From NCBI GenBank assembly GCA_021324395.1, contig JAJPJG010000058.1:1-34162 (forward strand): a stretch of DNA of 34,162 nt. The letters are read 5' to 3'. Of the stretch, positions 1 to 8,058 are shown piece after piece; position 1 is the stretch's first letter; every line of letters starts with the position of its first letter. Made by a program: the position numbers and the translations under genes. The DNA is from Spartobacteria bacterium (GTDB lineage: Bacteria > Verrucomicrobiota > Verrucomicrobiia > Chthoniobacterales > Chthoniobacteraceae). The notes below the pieces were generated by a model, which saw only the letters and a program-made list of their open reading frames with translations, searched no databases and was not told the origin of the DNA.

Positions 1-1
1 C

Positions 2-832
2 AGCGGCGCAATGCAAGTGTATGTGGATGGTATCCTGCGAGGCAGCGGCACGGGGCCGACCGGTTCACGCACCGCCCCGCCGAACCTAAGCATCGGCAGC
101 ATTCAAGTAGGACTCAATTTCCTCAACGGCACGCTCGACGACGTGCGCCTCTACGACCGAGTGTTGAGTTCCTCCGATGTGGCACTCCTTGCCGCCGGGG
201 AACTCCCCGCGCCGCAGAACGTGACCGCCACCTCCGGCAGCGGGAAGATCACGCTTTCGTGGAACGCGGTAAATGGAGCCGCCGATTATACGATCCGGCG
301 GTCGGGCAGCAGCGGCGGACCCTACACGGAACTGGCTGCCGGCATTTCCGCCACGACCTACGTGAACAGCGGCCTGGCCGACGGCACAACGTGGTATTAC
401 ACCGTCGCCGCAAACGGATTCTACGGCCTCGGGACGGCCTCCGCTCCCGTGTCGGCGACCACCGACACCGCCGCCCAAAACTGGAGACTCAATTACTTCG
501 GCACCACCGCAAACTCGGGCAATGCCGCCGACAGCGCGGACCCCGATGGCGACGGGATGACCAACGCGCAGGAATTTGCGGCGGGGACGAACCCGAATGA
601 CCGCTCCAGTGTGCTTAAAGTCAGCCAAATGCAGGTGAGTGGAAACAACATGCTTATCAGCTTCCAAACGGTGTCCGGAAAAAGTTACCGCGTGGATCGC
701 AACGACACACTGCAAAGTAACTCGTGGGTGACCGTTTTGGACAACATCGCCGGCACCGGCGGAACTGTGCAGGTCACAGATTCCGGTGGTGCTGCGCCAC
801 CTCGACGATTCTACCGCGTGGTGTTGAAATGA
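2..832 (+). CDS. C-terminal part of a secreted LamG / fibronectin III protein (5' end outside window)
   Basis: The reading frame is open to the left edge of the window, so only the last ~277 residues are seen. Just after the edge is the end of a LamG/concanavalin A-like domain (MQVYVDGILRGSG, then GTLDDVRLYDRVLS). A fibronectin type III domain follows at roughly residues 68-152 of the visible part (PAPQNVTATSGSGKITLSW ... TWYYTVAANG). Next is a calcium-binding thrombospondin-3-like motif (DPDGDGMTNAQEFAAGTNP) and a C-terminal beta domain ending in RRFYRVVLK. This tail is common on large secreted verrucomicrobial proteins. The role is probably extracellular carbohydrate binding or adhesion. 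No catalytic domain is visible, but one could lie upstream. The esterase and alpha-xylosidase downstream suit a polysaccharide locus. Confidence 0.85.
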   Translation, partial: SGAMQVYVDGILRGSGTGPTGSRTAPPNLSIGSIQVGLNFLNGTLDDVRLYDRVLSSSDVALLAAGELPAPQNVTATSGSGKITLSWNAVNGAADYTIRRSGSSGGPYTELAAGISATTYVNSGLADGTTWYYTVAANGFYGLGTASAPVSATTDTAAQNWRLNYFGTTANSGNAADSADPDGDGMTNAQEFAAGTNPNDRSSVLKVSQMQVSGNNMLISFQTVSGKSYRVDRNDTLQSNSWVTVLDNIAGTGGTVQVTDSGGAAPPRRFYRVVLK

Positions 833-880
833 TTCTAGTTAGTGAGCAGGCTGATAGTGCTCGCAGTAAGTGTAAGACTT

Positions 881-1807
881 ATGAAGCTCAAAACAATTAG
901 TGCCATCTCTTCGATCCTTTTGCTAACACTCGCGCCGTTAGCAGTCAGCCAGGAAAAGCCGGAGCAAGTTTCGCCGGAGCGCGCACGCGCCAATTTCGCA
1001 CGACCTGTTCAACTCGGGCCGGATGACGTGCGCGTTTTTCCCGATGCACCCATTGGGTTTGATAAGCCTCATGCCGGCGGAATGTCGGGCCGCAGCGAGG
1101 TGTTTGAATACGATTCGACGGTCACTAACACTCGACGCAAAGCGGTTGTTTACCTTCCGCCCGGCTATTCGCCCGAGCGAAAATATCCGGTGCTCTATCT
1201 GCTGCATGGGATCGCCGGCAATGAGTGGGAATGGAATGGTTATGTCCATGCCGATGCTATCGTGGACAATCTCATCGCTGACGGAAAAGCGACGCCGATG
1301 ATCGTCGTGATGCCGAATGGCCGCGCGCTCGCGGATGATCGCCCGCCGGCGCCGGACAAGATCTACACGCCGGAAAACGCCGCCGGGTTTGCGAAGTTTG
1401 AGCGCGACCTGCTCGACTGTCTCATCCCGTCAATTCAAGCGAAGTATTCGACCTTCACCGACCGCGAGCATCGCGCGCTCGCCGGGCTCTCGATGGGCGG
1501 CGGTCAGACGATCAACTTCGGCCTCGTCCATCTCGACACTTTCGCATGGCTCGGTGGATTTTCGGCCGCGCCCAACACCAAACCACTCACCGAACTCGTG
1601 CTCGATCCCGCGGCTGCGGGCAGGAGTTTGAAATTGTTCTACCTCTCCTGCGGCAACAAAGACGGGCTTATCAGCGGCTCACAGGGTGTCCATGCATTTT
1701 TAAAAAAGAACGGCATCCCACACATTTGGAACGTCGATGACCACGGCCACGACCGCGACACTTGGGCCAGCAATCTCTACCATTTCGCGCAGCGGATTTT
1801 CCGCTGA
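881..1807 (+). CDS. secreted alpha/beta-hydrolase esterase (feruloyl/acetyl-xylan esterase-like)
   Basis: This is a 308-residue protein of the enterochelin-esterase/esterase D type, often attached to xylanases as a feruloyl esterase. I chose the ATG at 881 because it begins a clean signal peptide (MKLKTISAISSILLLTLAPL), whereas the upstream GTG at 842 adds 13 residues that would spoil it. The nucleophile elbow is GLSMGGG with Ser204. Asp261 (GNKDG) and His290 (DDHGHDRD) complete a plausible triad, and YLLHGIAGNEWEW is the oxyanion-hole region. It is probably exported to the periplasm or outside the cell and removes ester decorations from hemicellulose. It precedes the alpha-xylosidase and symporter genes on the same strand, but the 164-base gap leaves co-transcription open. 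The exact substrate cannot be read from sequence. Confidence 0.85.
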   Translation: MKLKTISAISSILLLTLAPLAVSQEKPEQVSPERARANFARPVQLGPDDVRVFPDAPIGFDKPHAGGMSGRSEVFEYDSTVTNTRRKAVVYLPPGYSPERKYPVLYLLHGIAGNEWEWNGYVHADAIVDNLIADGKATPMIVVMPNGRALADDRPPAPDKIYTPENAAGFAKFERDLLDCLIPSIQAKYSTFTDREHRALAGLSMGGGQTINFGLVHLDTFAWLGGFSAAPNTKPLTELVLDPAAAGRSLKLFYLSCGNKDGLISGSQGVHAFLKKNGIPHIWNVDDHGHDRDTWASNLYHFAQRIFR

Positions 1808-1971
1808 GGTCAACGTGAGCGGAGATTGAACAGTCCGCTCCACTCAATCCATGTTACTGTAATTTACGGGATCCATCATCCGAGGTTTGCAGCCATTTCA
1901 AAAGTCCCGCAAACTAAGTCCGGCGCTAAGGTCGCGCTTTTGAGATCAAAGATGATCTCGCCCCATTCCAC

Positions 1972-4299
1972 ATGAAATTCACCGACGGCCTCTGGCTCCA
2001 TCAACCCAACGTCACCGCGCATTACGCCGCCGAAGCCTACGAAGCAAGGCGCGACGGTGACGACCTGCTTATCCTCGCCACGACGCAGATCGTGCGGCAT
2101 CGCGGTCAGACATTGCAAGGCCCGCTGCTCACGTTGCGATTGAGCGCGGTCATGCCCGGCATCATCAAAGCGCGCATCGAACATTATTCGGGCGGGCTGG
2201 AGCGCGGGCCGCGCATCCCGCTGCAACCGCCTGCCGCGCCGCAACCCGCGATTTCCATCGGCGAAAAGGAAGCCACGCTGCGCTCGGGCAATCTCACCGC
2301 GCGTGTTGCGTTGAAGAGCGGCGACTGGGATTTGGCATTCGAGTCCGGCGGCCGGGTGCTCACGCGAAGCGGCTGGCGTGCGCTCGGCTACGCGCAATGG
2401 GCGGAGCGCGGGAACTTTCTTTTTGAACAGCTCTCGCTCGGCGTCGGCGAATGCATTTACGGTTTCGGCGAGCGCTTCACCGCCTTCGTAAAAAACGGGC
2501 AGGTCGTCGAGAACTGGAACAAAGACGGCGGCACGAGCAGCGACCAGGCTTACAAGTCCGTGCCGTTTTATCTCAGCAATCGCGGCTACGGCGTGCTCGT
2601 GAATGAAACCGGTCCCGTCTCCTTCGAGATCGCCTCGGAAAAAACCGGACGCGCGCAGTTCAGCATCCCGGGCGAGAGCCTCGAGTATTTCATCCTCGAC
2701 GGCCCGATGCCGCACGAGGTGATCGAAAAGCTCACCGCGCTCACGGGCCGTCCCGCGCTGCCGCCCGCGTGGTCATTCGGCCTGTGGCTCACGACTTCAT
2801 TTGTCACCAGCTACGACGAGGCGACCTGCACCGGTTTCATCGAGGAAATGAAGGGGCGCGACCTGCCGCTGCACGTTTTTCACTTCGATTGCTTTTGGAT
2901 GTGCGAGTTTCAGTGGTGCGACTTCGAATGGGACGCGCGCACCTTTCCCGATCCGGCCGGAATGCTGCGGCGCTTGCACGAGCGTGGACTCAAAATTTGC
3001 GTCTGGATCAATCCCTACATCGCGCAACGTTCGCCGCTTTTTGACGAAGGAAAGCGCGGCGGATTTTTGCTCAAGAAAAACGACGACAGCGTTTGGCAGA
3101 CCGATCTCTGGCAGCCGGGCATGGGCATCGTGGATTTCACCAATCCCGCCGCACGCGAATGGTATGCGAGCCATCTCCGGCGGCTCATGGCGATGGGCGT
3201 GGATTGTTTTAAGACGGACTTCGGCGAGCGCATCCCGACCGATGTCGCGTGGCACGACGGTTCCGACCCGACGGGCATGCACAATCTTTACAGCGTGCTC
3301 TACAACGAGTGCGTCTTCACCACGATCGAGGCCGAGCGTGGCAAAGGCAACGCCGTCCTGTTCGCGCGCTCATCCTACGCATCGGGCCAGCGGTTTCCGC
3401 TGCACTGGGGCGGCGATTGCTGGTCGAGCTTTGAATCCATGGCCGAGAGCTTGCGCGGTGGTTTGTCGCTCAGCCTTTGCGGATTCGGATTTTGGAGTCA
3501 CGACATCGGCGGCTTCGAGGGCAACGGCAGCCCGGCGGTCTATAAACGCTGGATCGCCTTCGGCCTGCTTTCCTCGCACAGCCGGCTGCACGGCAACGCC
3601 AGCTACCGCATCCCGTGGGCTTATGATGAGGAAGCGTGCGATGTCCTGCGGAAATTTACGAAGCTCAAGTGCCGACTCATGCCCTATCTTTTTGCCAAGG
3701 CGGTCGAGGCTCATGAAAAAGGCCGCCCGATGCTCCGCGCGATGCTGCTCGAATTTCCCGACGATCCCGCCAGCGACACGCTCGACCGTCAATACATGCT
3801 CGGCGACGCGCTGCTCGTCGCGCCTGTGATGAGCGAAGACGGCAGCGTGAACTACTATCTGCCGGAAGGAAAATGGACGCACTTCTTCAGCGGCGAAGTC
3901 GTGAGTGGTGGCGGATGGCACCGCGCGCAGCACGATTTCTTCAGCCTGCCGCTCTTCGTGCGGCCGGGCACGATCCTGCCACTCGGCGCGTGCGATTCCA
4001 AGCCGGACTACGATTTCGCCGATGGTGTCACGTTTCAAATTTACCAGCTTGCGGAAGGAGCAACTGCAACGTGCGTGGTTCCCTCTCTCGATGGAAAGAC
4101 AGCACGCTCTCTTGTTGCCAAGCGGATGGGTGAAAGCCTTCGTCTGGAACTGAGCGGAACGCACGCTGGCTCATGGCTCGTGCAACTCATCGGCGTTGCC
4201 AGCGTTAAGTGTGTGGATGGAGGAACTATGCAGGCAAATACTGACGGTTTGCTCATCATTCCGAACAAGGATGTCCGCTCGCTCACCGTCCATTTCTAA
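1972..4299 (+). CDS. yicI: alpha-xylosidase, glycoside hydrolase family 31
   Basis: The protein has 775 residues, close to the 772 of E. coli YicI, and is collinear with it from MKFTDGLWLHQPNV to the C-terminus. The catalytic nucleophile lies in KTDFGERIPTDV, where Asp is residue 416. The acid/base is the Asp of HWGGDCW, residue 482. Both numbers equal those of YicI. Other YicI hallmarks are HVFHFDCFWM, FQWCDFEWD, CVWINPYIAQ and GFGFWSHDIGGFE. YicI-type enzymes release alpha-xylose from the non-reducing end of xyloglucan oligosaccharides such as isoprimeverose. There is no signal peptide, so it should act in the cytoplasm on imported sugars. The GPH symporter starts 8 bases downstream, the same pairing as E. 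coli yicJ-yicI in reverse order. Start choice follows the YicI N-terminus. Confidence 0.96.
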   Translation: MKFTDGLWLHQPNVTAHYAAEAYEARRDGDDLLILATTQIVRHRGQTLQGPLLTLRLSAVMPGIIKARIEHYSGGLERGPRIPLQPPAAPQPAISIGEKEATLRSGNLTARVALKSGDWDLAFESGGRVLTRSGWRALGYAQWAERGNFLFEQLSLGVGECIYGFGERFTAFVKNGQVVENWNKDGGTSSDQAYKSVPFYLSNRGYGVLVNETGPVSFEIASEKTGRAQFSIPGESLEYFILDGPMPHEVIEKLTALTGRPALPPAWSFGLWLTTSFVTSYDEATCTGFIEEMKGRDLPLHVFHFDCFWMCEFQWCDFEWDARTFPDPAGMLRRLHERGLKICVWINPYIAQRSPLFDEGKRGGFLLKKNDDSVWQTDLWQPGMGIVDFTNPAAREWYASHLRRLMAMGVDCFKTDFGERIPTDVAWHDGSDPTGMHNLYSVLYNECVFTTIEAERGKGNAVLFARSSYASGQRFPLHWGGDCWSSFESMAESLRGGLSLSLCGFGFWSHDIGGFEGNGSPAVYKRWIAFGLLSSHSRLHGNASYRIPWAYDEEACDVLRKFTKLKCRLMPYLFAKAVEAHEKGRPMLRAMLLEFPDDPASDTLDRQYMLGDALLVAPVMSEDGSVNYYLPEGKWTHFFSGEVVSGGGWHRAQHDFFSLPLFVRPGTILPLGACDSKPDYDFADGVTFQIYQLAEGATATCVVPSLDGKTARSLVAKRMGESLRLELSGTHAGSWLVQLIGVASVKCVDGGTMQANTDGLLIIPNKDVRSLTVHF

Positions 4300-4307
4300 A
4301 CCCGACC

Positions 4308-5906
4308 ATGACAGAAAAAACCCCCAGCAAAGATGAGCTCCAGGACAATCTGATCGTCGAGGAACTTGCCTTCTCTCCAACTACCGGCGCATTACCTCCG
4401 CTCGAAACTTTCACTCAACCAGCGGTTGACGACACGCCCACCGACCGTGTGCCGGTCATGCAAAAAATCGGCTATGGTCTAGGCACATTCCCCGACATGT
4501 GGGGTCACTGGCTCTACCCGACAATTGCCTTCCAGATTTTCGGCCTCTACCTGCATGTGCCGCAATGGCAGATCGGTGTCGCGATTATTTTGAATCGTGT
4601 GTTCGATGCGATTTCAGATCCGTTCTTCGGATGGTGGTCGGATAACACTCGCACAAGCTGGGGACGCCGCCGCCCATTCATGCTCATCGGCTGTTTACTG
4701 GCCGGACTAGGTCTGCCATTTCTGCTAGCTATTAGTCCAACCTGGTCGCCGACCACCGGGTTCTGGTTCATGATCGCGTCTTCGGCGCTCTATCTCCCGT
4801 TGGTGAGTTGCTTCAACATGCCTTACCAAAGTCTCGGAAATGAAATGACGCCGGACTATCACGAGCGGACCAGCGTCTTTTCCTACAAAAACGCCGTGCA
4901 GAAAATCCCGGAGCTGGGATTATTCTTCTTTGGCAACTTCTTCTCGCGCGCAGTCTGGGTCGGTGCGGATAGCTCGAATGTCTTGCATCGCATCAAGCTG
5001 CTGCTCACCACAAGCGAAGCCTGGCATACTGCCGCTGATGGCGCGAAGCCTAACATGCTGCTGGGCGCTCAGGTCTATCTTAGCTTCTGCGGAGTTATCA
5101 TCATTCTGGCCGGTCTGACCTGTGTCGCGCTGGTGCGGGAGCGGTATTACACAAAGCTCGTCTCCAAAAAGCAGCAGCATATCTCCATCAAGGAAACGCT
5201 CTGGCAAACTTTGCAGTGCAGGCCATTTCGCATTCAACTAGGGATGCAGATGGCTTACAACATGGGGCTAAGCATGGTCGGCACGCTAGGTCTCGCCGCG
5301 ACGATGTATTATGTCTGTCGGGGCAACACTTCCGAAGGCAACTTCTACAATTCCATCATGGGTGTCACAGCCATGCTGATGGGTTTCCTTGGCATCCCGT
5401 TCTTTAACTTCATCTCTCACCGGATGGGAAAGCGGCACGCACTCCTTTGTGTGTTCTCCATCGCGATCGGTGTCTTCATCGGCACATGGTGGCTCTACAA
5501 TCCGCGATTTGTCTGGCTGCAAGTATTCGCCTCCGGCTCCATTGCATTTACCGGCGCGGGCTTCTGGCTGCTCATGGGCTCCATCGGTGCGGATGTCATG
5601 GACTACGACGAGTTGGAAGGTGGACGACGCCGCGAAGGTTCATTCTCGGCCTGTAGTTCGTGGATCAATAAAGTCGGAATGGCTGTGGGCGCGGGCATCT
5701 CGTTTTTCATCCTTGAATGGATCGGTTTCGACTCCAACGTGGCGATCCAAACACCGCACACGCTCTTCATGATCCGCTTTCTCTTCATCGCGATTCCTGT
5801 TGTCGGCCTCATCCTTTCAGTGATCGCGCTCATGCGTTTCCCGCTGACCCAGGAAAAGATGGAGCAAATCCGCGGGGAACTGGAAGCCCGTCGCGGCAAA
5901 GTGTAA
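4308..5906 (+). CDS. GPH-family sugar:cation symporter (YicJ/MelB/XylP type)
   Basis: This 532-residue membrane transporter belongs to the glycoside-pentoside-hexuronide:cation symporter family. Signature segments are QIGVAIILNRVFDAISDPFF and GWWSDNTRTSWGRRRPFMLI in the first half, and MDYDELEGGRRREGSFSACS in the second. About twelve hydrophobic segments are apparent. It begins 8 bases after the alpha-xylosidase stop, so the two are almost certainly co-transcribed. It is expected to import xylosylated oligosaccharides or isoprimeverose with Na+ or H+. An N-terminal extension of roughly 45 hydrophilic residues precedes the first helix, making it longer than the ~460-residue E. coli YicJ. The substrate is inferred from its neighbour. 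Confidence 0.93.
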   Translation: MTEKTPSKDELQDNLIVEELAFSPTTGALPPLETFTQPAVDDTPTDRVPVMQKIGYGLGTFPDMWGHWLYPTIAFQIFGLYLHVPQWQIGVAIILNRVFDAISDPFFGWWSDNTRTSWGRRRPFMLIGCLLAGLGLPFLLAISPTWSPTTGFWFMIASSALYLPLVSCFNMPYQSLGNEMTPDYHERTSVFSYKNAVQKIPELGLFFFGNFFSRAVWVGADSSNVLHRIKLLLTTSEAWHTAADGAKPNMLLGAQVYLSFCGVIIILAGLTCVALVRERYYTKLVSKKQQHISIKETLWQTLQCRPFRIQLGMQMAYNMGLSMVGTLGLAATMYYVCRGNTSEGNFYNSIMGVTAMLMGFLGIPFFNFISHRMGKRHALLCVFSIAIGVFIGTWWLYNPRFVWLQVFASGSIAFTGAGFWLLMGSIGADVMDYDELEGGRRREGSFSACSSWINKVGMAVGAGISFFILEWIGFDSNVAIQTPHTLFMIRFLFIAIPVVGLILSVIALMRFPLTQEKMEQIRGELEARRGKV

Positions 5907-5976
5907 ATAGACCGCCGTCGAAGGCCGGTGCGAGCCGCGAGAAAAGAAACGTCCGATCTGGCGCACCGTGCCGTCT

Positions 5977-6283
5977 TTAGCGTTGCAGGGGCTGGATTGG
6001 CCCGCCTGCGGTGGCAGCCGTGCAGATTGCAGGTGGCACCCTTGCGGATTGCAGGGGTGGAGTGTGCAGGTTGCACGACCGGGGTCTGGGGCTGCAAGGG
6101 GGGATCATTGCAAAGTGCAGGGGTGACCCCGGCAGGTTGCAGGGGTGGACTGTGCAAACTGCATGACCCGAGTCTGCACCGCGCTACCGGGGGTATGCAG
6201 CCTGCACAGCGGGACCATGCAGGCTGCACACCCGGACCATGCAGGCTGCACGACCGGGGTGTGCGTTTTACACAGGTGACCCC
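5977..6283. repeat. 22-bp-period tandem array of 11-bp palindromes
   Basis: About 14 degenerate units follow each other at 22-bp spacing. The core 11-mer is TGCAG-N-CTGCA, itself an inverted repeat, with starts at 6021, 6043, 6065, 6087, 6109, 6131, 6153, 6175, 6196, 6218 and 6240. Weaker units start at 5977, 5999 and 6262. The 11-bp spacers are G/C-rich, and the one at 6120-6130 (GGGGTGACCCC) is a perfect palindrome with a single central base. Each unit is therefore two 11-bp palindromic blocks, about two helical turns. The array lies between the convergent symporter and pseudopilin genes, starting 71 bases after the symporter stop. Open frames across it are accidental. Rather than a CRISPR it resembles a minisatellite or an array of protein-binding sites. 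Confidence 0.85.
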
Positions 6284-6305
6284 GTGGAACGGCCGGCGGC
6301 GGCCC

Positions 6306-6540
6306 TCAGGTGAACGGGAATGGATAAGCGCCCGTGCGCCCGCTGCCACTGATCTCCACCGTGACCTCCAGTGCAAGCTGACCGGTTAACCCCGTGGGGA
6401 CGCCGCAGACGATGGTGCTGCCTTTGACATACGGGTAATCGGTCGCGGTGACCCAGGTGCCGTCGCTCTTCTGGAAACGCACCATCCCCGTCCGGCCCGG
6501 GGGTGAATTTCATGTTGCGGTTGCCGGGCACGATGGCTCA
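6306..6540 (-). pseudogene. frame-broken remnant, possibly a DUF4469-like Ig-fold tail
   Basis: Two minus-strand frames together give one protein-like stretch. The upstream part reads AIVPGNRNMKFTPGPDGDG (just after a stop at 6538-6540). The downstream part, in another frame, runs from an ATG at 6483-6485 (MVRFQKSDGTWVTATDY) for 59 codons to a stop at 6306-6308, ending SGSGRTGAYPFPFT. The pattern of an RN(M/L)K segment, then a VTATDY..VKGSTIVCGVP stretch and LALEVTVEISG resembles the C-terminal Ig-fold domain of DUF4469 proteins, but this is from memory and weak. The frame change and the lack of any N-terminal part indicate a decayed gene. It sits next to the palindromic array and 64 bases past the end of the pseudopilin gene, on the same strand. 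Confidence 0.4.
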
Positions 6541-6603
6541 GCCAAGCACTCCCCTACCCGCCATGAAACGGATGACACCCACCAACAACCCTTCGGATTA
6601 GTC

Positions 6604-7299
6604 CTACTGGTCTTGCCCTCTCCACAACGTCGTATTACCTGCGACCTTGCTCTGCGGCAGCGTTTCCACATGGCCGTCAAAGAAGACGATGTTGGTCATG
6701 TTGTTATAGCGATAGGCGGTGGTGGAACCACTGTAAGCCTCAGGCACCTTGTATTGGCCATGGGCGCCGTATTCGGTGACGATCCAGTCCTGGCTTTCTT
6801 CAAACGCAAGCATCCTGGCTGGAAAAGGGACATCGCGCAACATTTGACGCGGAGCGGGTGGCCAGTTCATGTAATCCGCATTAATACCATAGGAACTTCC
6901 AATGGATTGACTGAATTTTAAGGGCACCAGCGGGCTATACATATTCTCCGGTGAATTGCCCCACCAGTAACTGCCCGTGTTGGCGACAAAATACTTCTCG
7001 AACTCGGGATTATCGAACCACGCGTGTGAATTACTCGGATTCATATCCCAAATGGGGACATAGAACTGGTTGTGTTCGCCGGCATACTGGATATTGGCCA
7101 TTTGCAGGTCGCGCAGCCGCGACACCGATTTTGCCTCCAAGCCGGCGCGTTTGCCGGTGGCAAGGATCGGGCTGGCGATGGCCACAAGCACCGCAATGAT
7201 CGCGATCACTACCAGCAGTTCGATCAAAGTAAAAGCCCTGCACGCGCGCAGGTCGCGCGGTGTGAACTCGGCTTCACGGCATTGGGGAATTTTTGTCAT
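6604..7299 (-). CDS. prepilin-type pseudopilin with H-X9-DG C-terminal signature
   Basis: The protein has 231 residues from the ATG at 7297-7299. After a short basic leader comes the classic type IV prepilin/type II secretion cleavage and hydrophobic helix (RAFTLIELLVVIAIIAVLVA). The F of FTLIE is the expected mature N-terminus after prepilin peptidase cleavage. Near the C-terminus, YNNMTNIVFFDGHVETLP is the H-X9-DG-type processing-associated signature that is widespread in Planctomycetes and Verrucomicrobia. The family is usually present in many copies and its function is unknown, with export by a T2SS or pilus-like machine presumed. The frame also continues upstream to a possible start at 7344, but that would add 15 residues before the leader. 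The promoter-side region has a GTTACCGTAAC palindrome. Confidence 0.88.
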   Translation of the reverse strand: MTKIPQCREAEFTPRDLRACRAFTLIELLVVIAIIAVLVAIASPILATGKRAGLEAKSVSRLRDLQMANIQYAGEHNQFYVPIWDMNPSNSHAWFDNPEFEKYFVANTGSYWWGNSPENMYSPLVPLKFSQSIGSSYGINADYMNWPPAPRQMLRDVPFPARMLAFEESQDWIVTEYGAHGQYKVPEAYSGSTTAYRYNNMTNIVFFDGHVETLPQSKVAGNTTLWRGQDQ

Positions 7300-7377
7300 G
7301 GCGGGAGGAATGATAGCTACGATTGCAGGGTAATCGCCATGCACAGAGAGTCTATTTCAAGCACAGAGAAATGCGGT

Positions 7378-7388
7378 GTTACCGTAAC
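7378..7388. promoter_or_regulatory. GTTAC-C-GTAAC palindrome upstream of the pseudopilin gene
   Basis: A perfect 5-bp-arm palindrome with one central base lies 79 bases upstream of the pseudopilin start. A 9-bp direct repeat GCACAGAGA occurs at 7341-7349 and 7361-7369, between it and the gene. The arms resemble the GTTAC/GTAAC half-sites of LacI/GntR-type operators. No regulator gene is nearby and a short palindrome can arise by chance, so the operator role is only a guess. Confidence 0.25.
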
Positions 7389-7484
7389 GCATACCGTGTC
7401 GAAGCATCGTATTCGATTATGGAGGTCGTTTTATGCTGATCTGGATTTAGCTATCAGGACGCAGCTAAAAAATAGTAGGAGCGT

Positions 7485-7661
7485 TTACTGGCGAAAGCGC
7501 TGGTCCATCTCACGAGTGCGCACGCTCGGTTGAAACACGTGCATTTGCTCGCTAATCTTTAGGGCGTCTTTCCACGACGAGGGTCCAAGGCTTTCCAGAT
7601 ATGACAGCACTAACAATTGGCCCTCCGTCGCTCTCAAAACGGCTCGCGGCGGAATCGGCAT
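7485..7661 (-). CDS. 58-aa ORF of unknown function (possible gene or remnant)
   Basis: The minus strand carries an ATG-started 58-codon frame beginning MPIPPRAVLRATEGQLLVLS and ending MDQRFRQ. Its composition is protein-like: an amphipathic middle (YLESLGPSSWKDALKISEQ) that could be helix-turn-helix, and a charged end. A stop lies immediately upstream of the ATG in the same frame. I recognise no family. The stretch around it has poor coding character, so this may be a small real gene or the tail of a decayed one. Confidence 0.35.
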   Translation of the reverse strand: MPIPPRAVLRATEGQLLVLSYLESLGPSSWKDALKISEQMHVFQPSVRTREMDQRFRQ

Positions 7662-8058
7662 TTATTGCATGGTCACTGGTGTTGTTTCTAAGGCTGCTCC
7701 GCCAACACCTCGGATTTCCGATTACCATCCCGAACTCGCACGGCGGATTCGACTTTATAGATGTTGCTCAACAAAACTTTCGGCTGCTCGCGCCGCAAAC
7801 GAGAAACGGCACGCTCGGCGCGTCCGCGCGTGAGTAACCGATGGTAGCTGCACGCCATGGAAAAGCAGTCAACTCTTGTCGCAAATTTTTGAACGCAACG
7901 ACTCTGGATTTCGTCCAACAACAGGAAGGCATTCAGCGGCCAAACCGCAATATTTAACACGTCGTCCGGTGTGAGCCACGGAATCAATTACAAGCGGTCT
8001 GTCCGCTATTTGCCGATAAGTGAAAGTGGCGACACCGGGAGGCGCGGGAGAATCTATC
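7662..8058. other. stretch without a confident gene
   Basis: About 400 bases separate the 58-codon ORF from the exported chaperone gene. A minus-strand frame (stop at 7688, possible ATG at 7856-7858 or 7985-7987, reading ACSYHRLLTRGRAERAVSRL) is open but matches nothing I know. It could be a remnant of the same decayed locus as the ORF before it. A plus-strand frame at 7601-7837 is also open without recognisable content. I see no transposase, RNA gene or clear terminator here. Confidence 0.5.

Noticed and set aside
2984..3829. 281-codon open frame overlapping the alpha-xylosidase on the same strand
   Set aside because: It is an out-of-frame Arg/Ser/Ala-rich shadow of a well-supported GH31 gene.
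5977..6283. CRISPR array
   Set aside because: The 11-bp repeats with 11-bp similar spacers are far too short, spacers are not unique, and no cas gene is present.
5928..6389. 153-codon open frame, Cys/Gly-rich, across the repeat array
   Set aside because: The repeated Cys, Gly and Leu come from the TGCAG repeat. There is no start context or domain.
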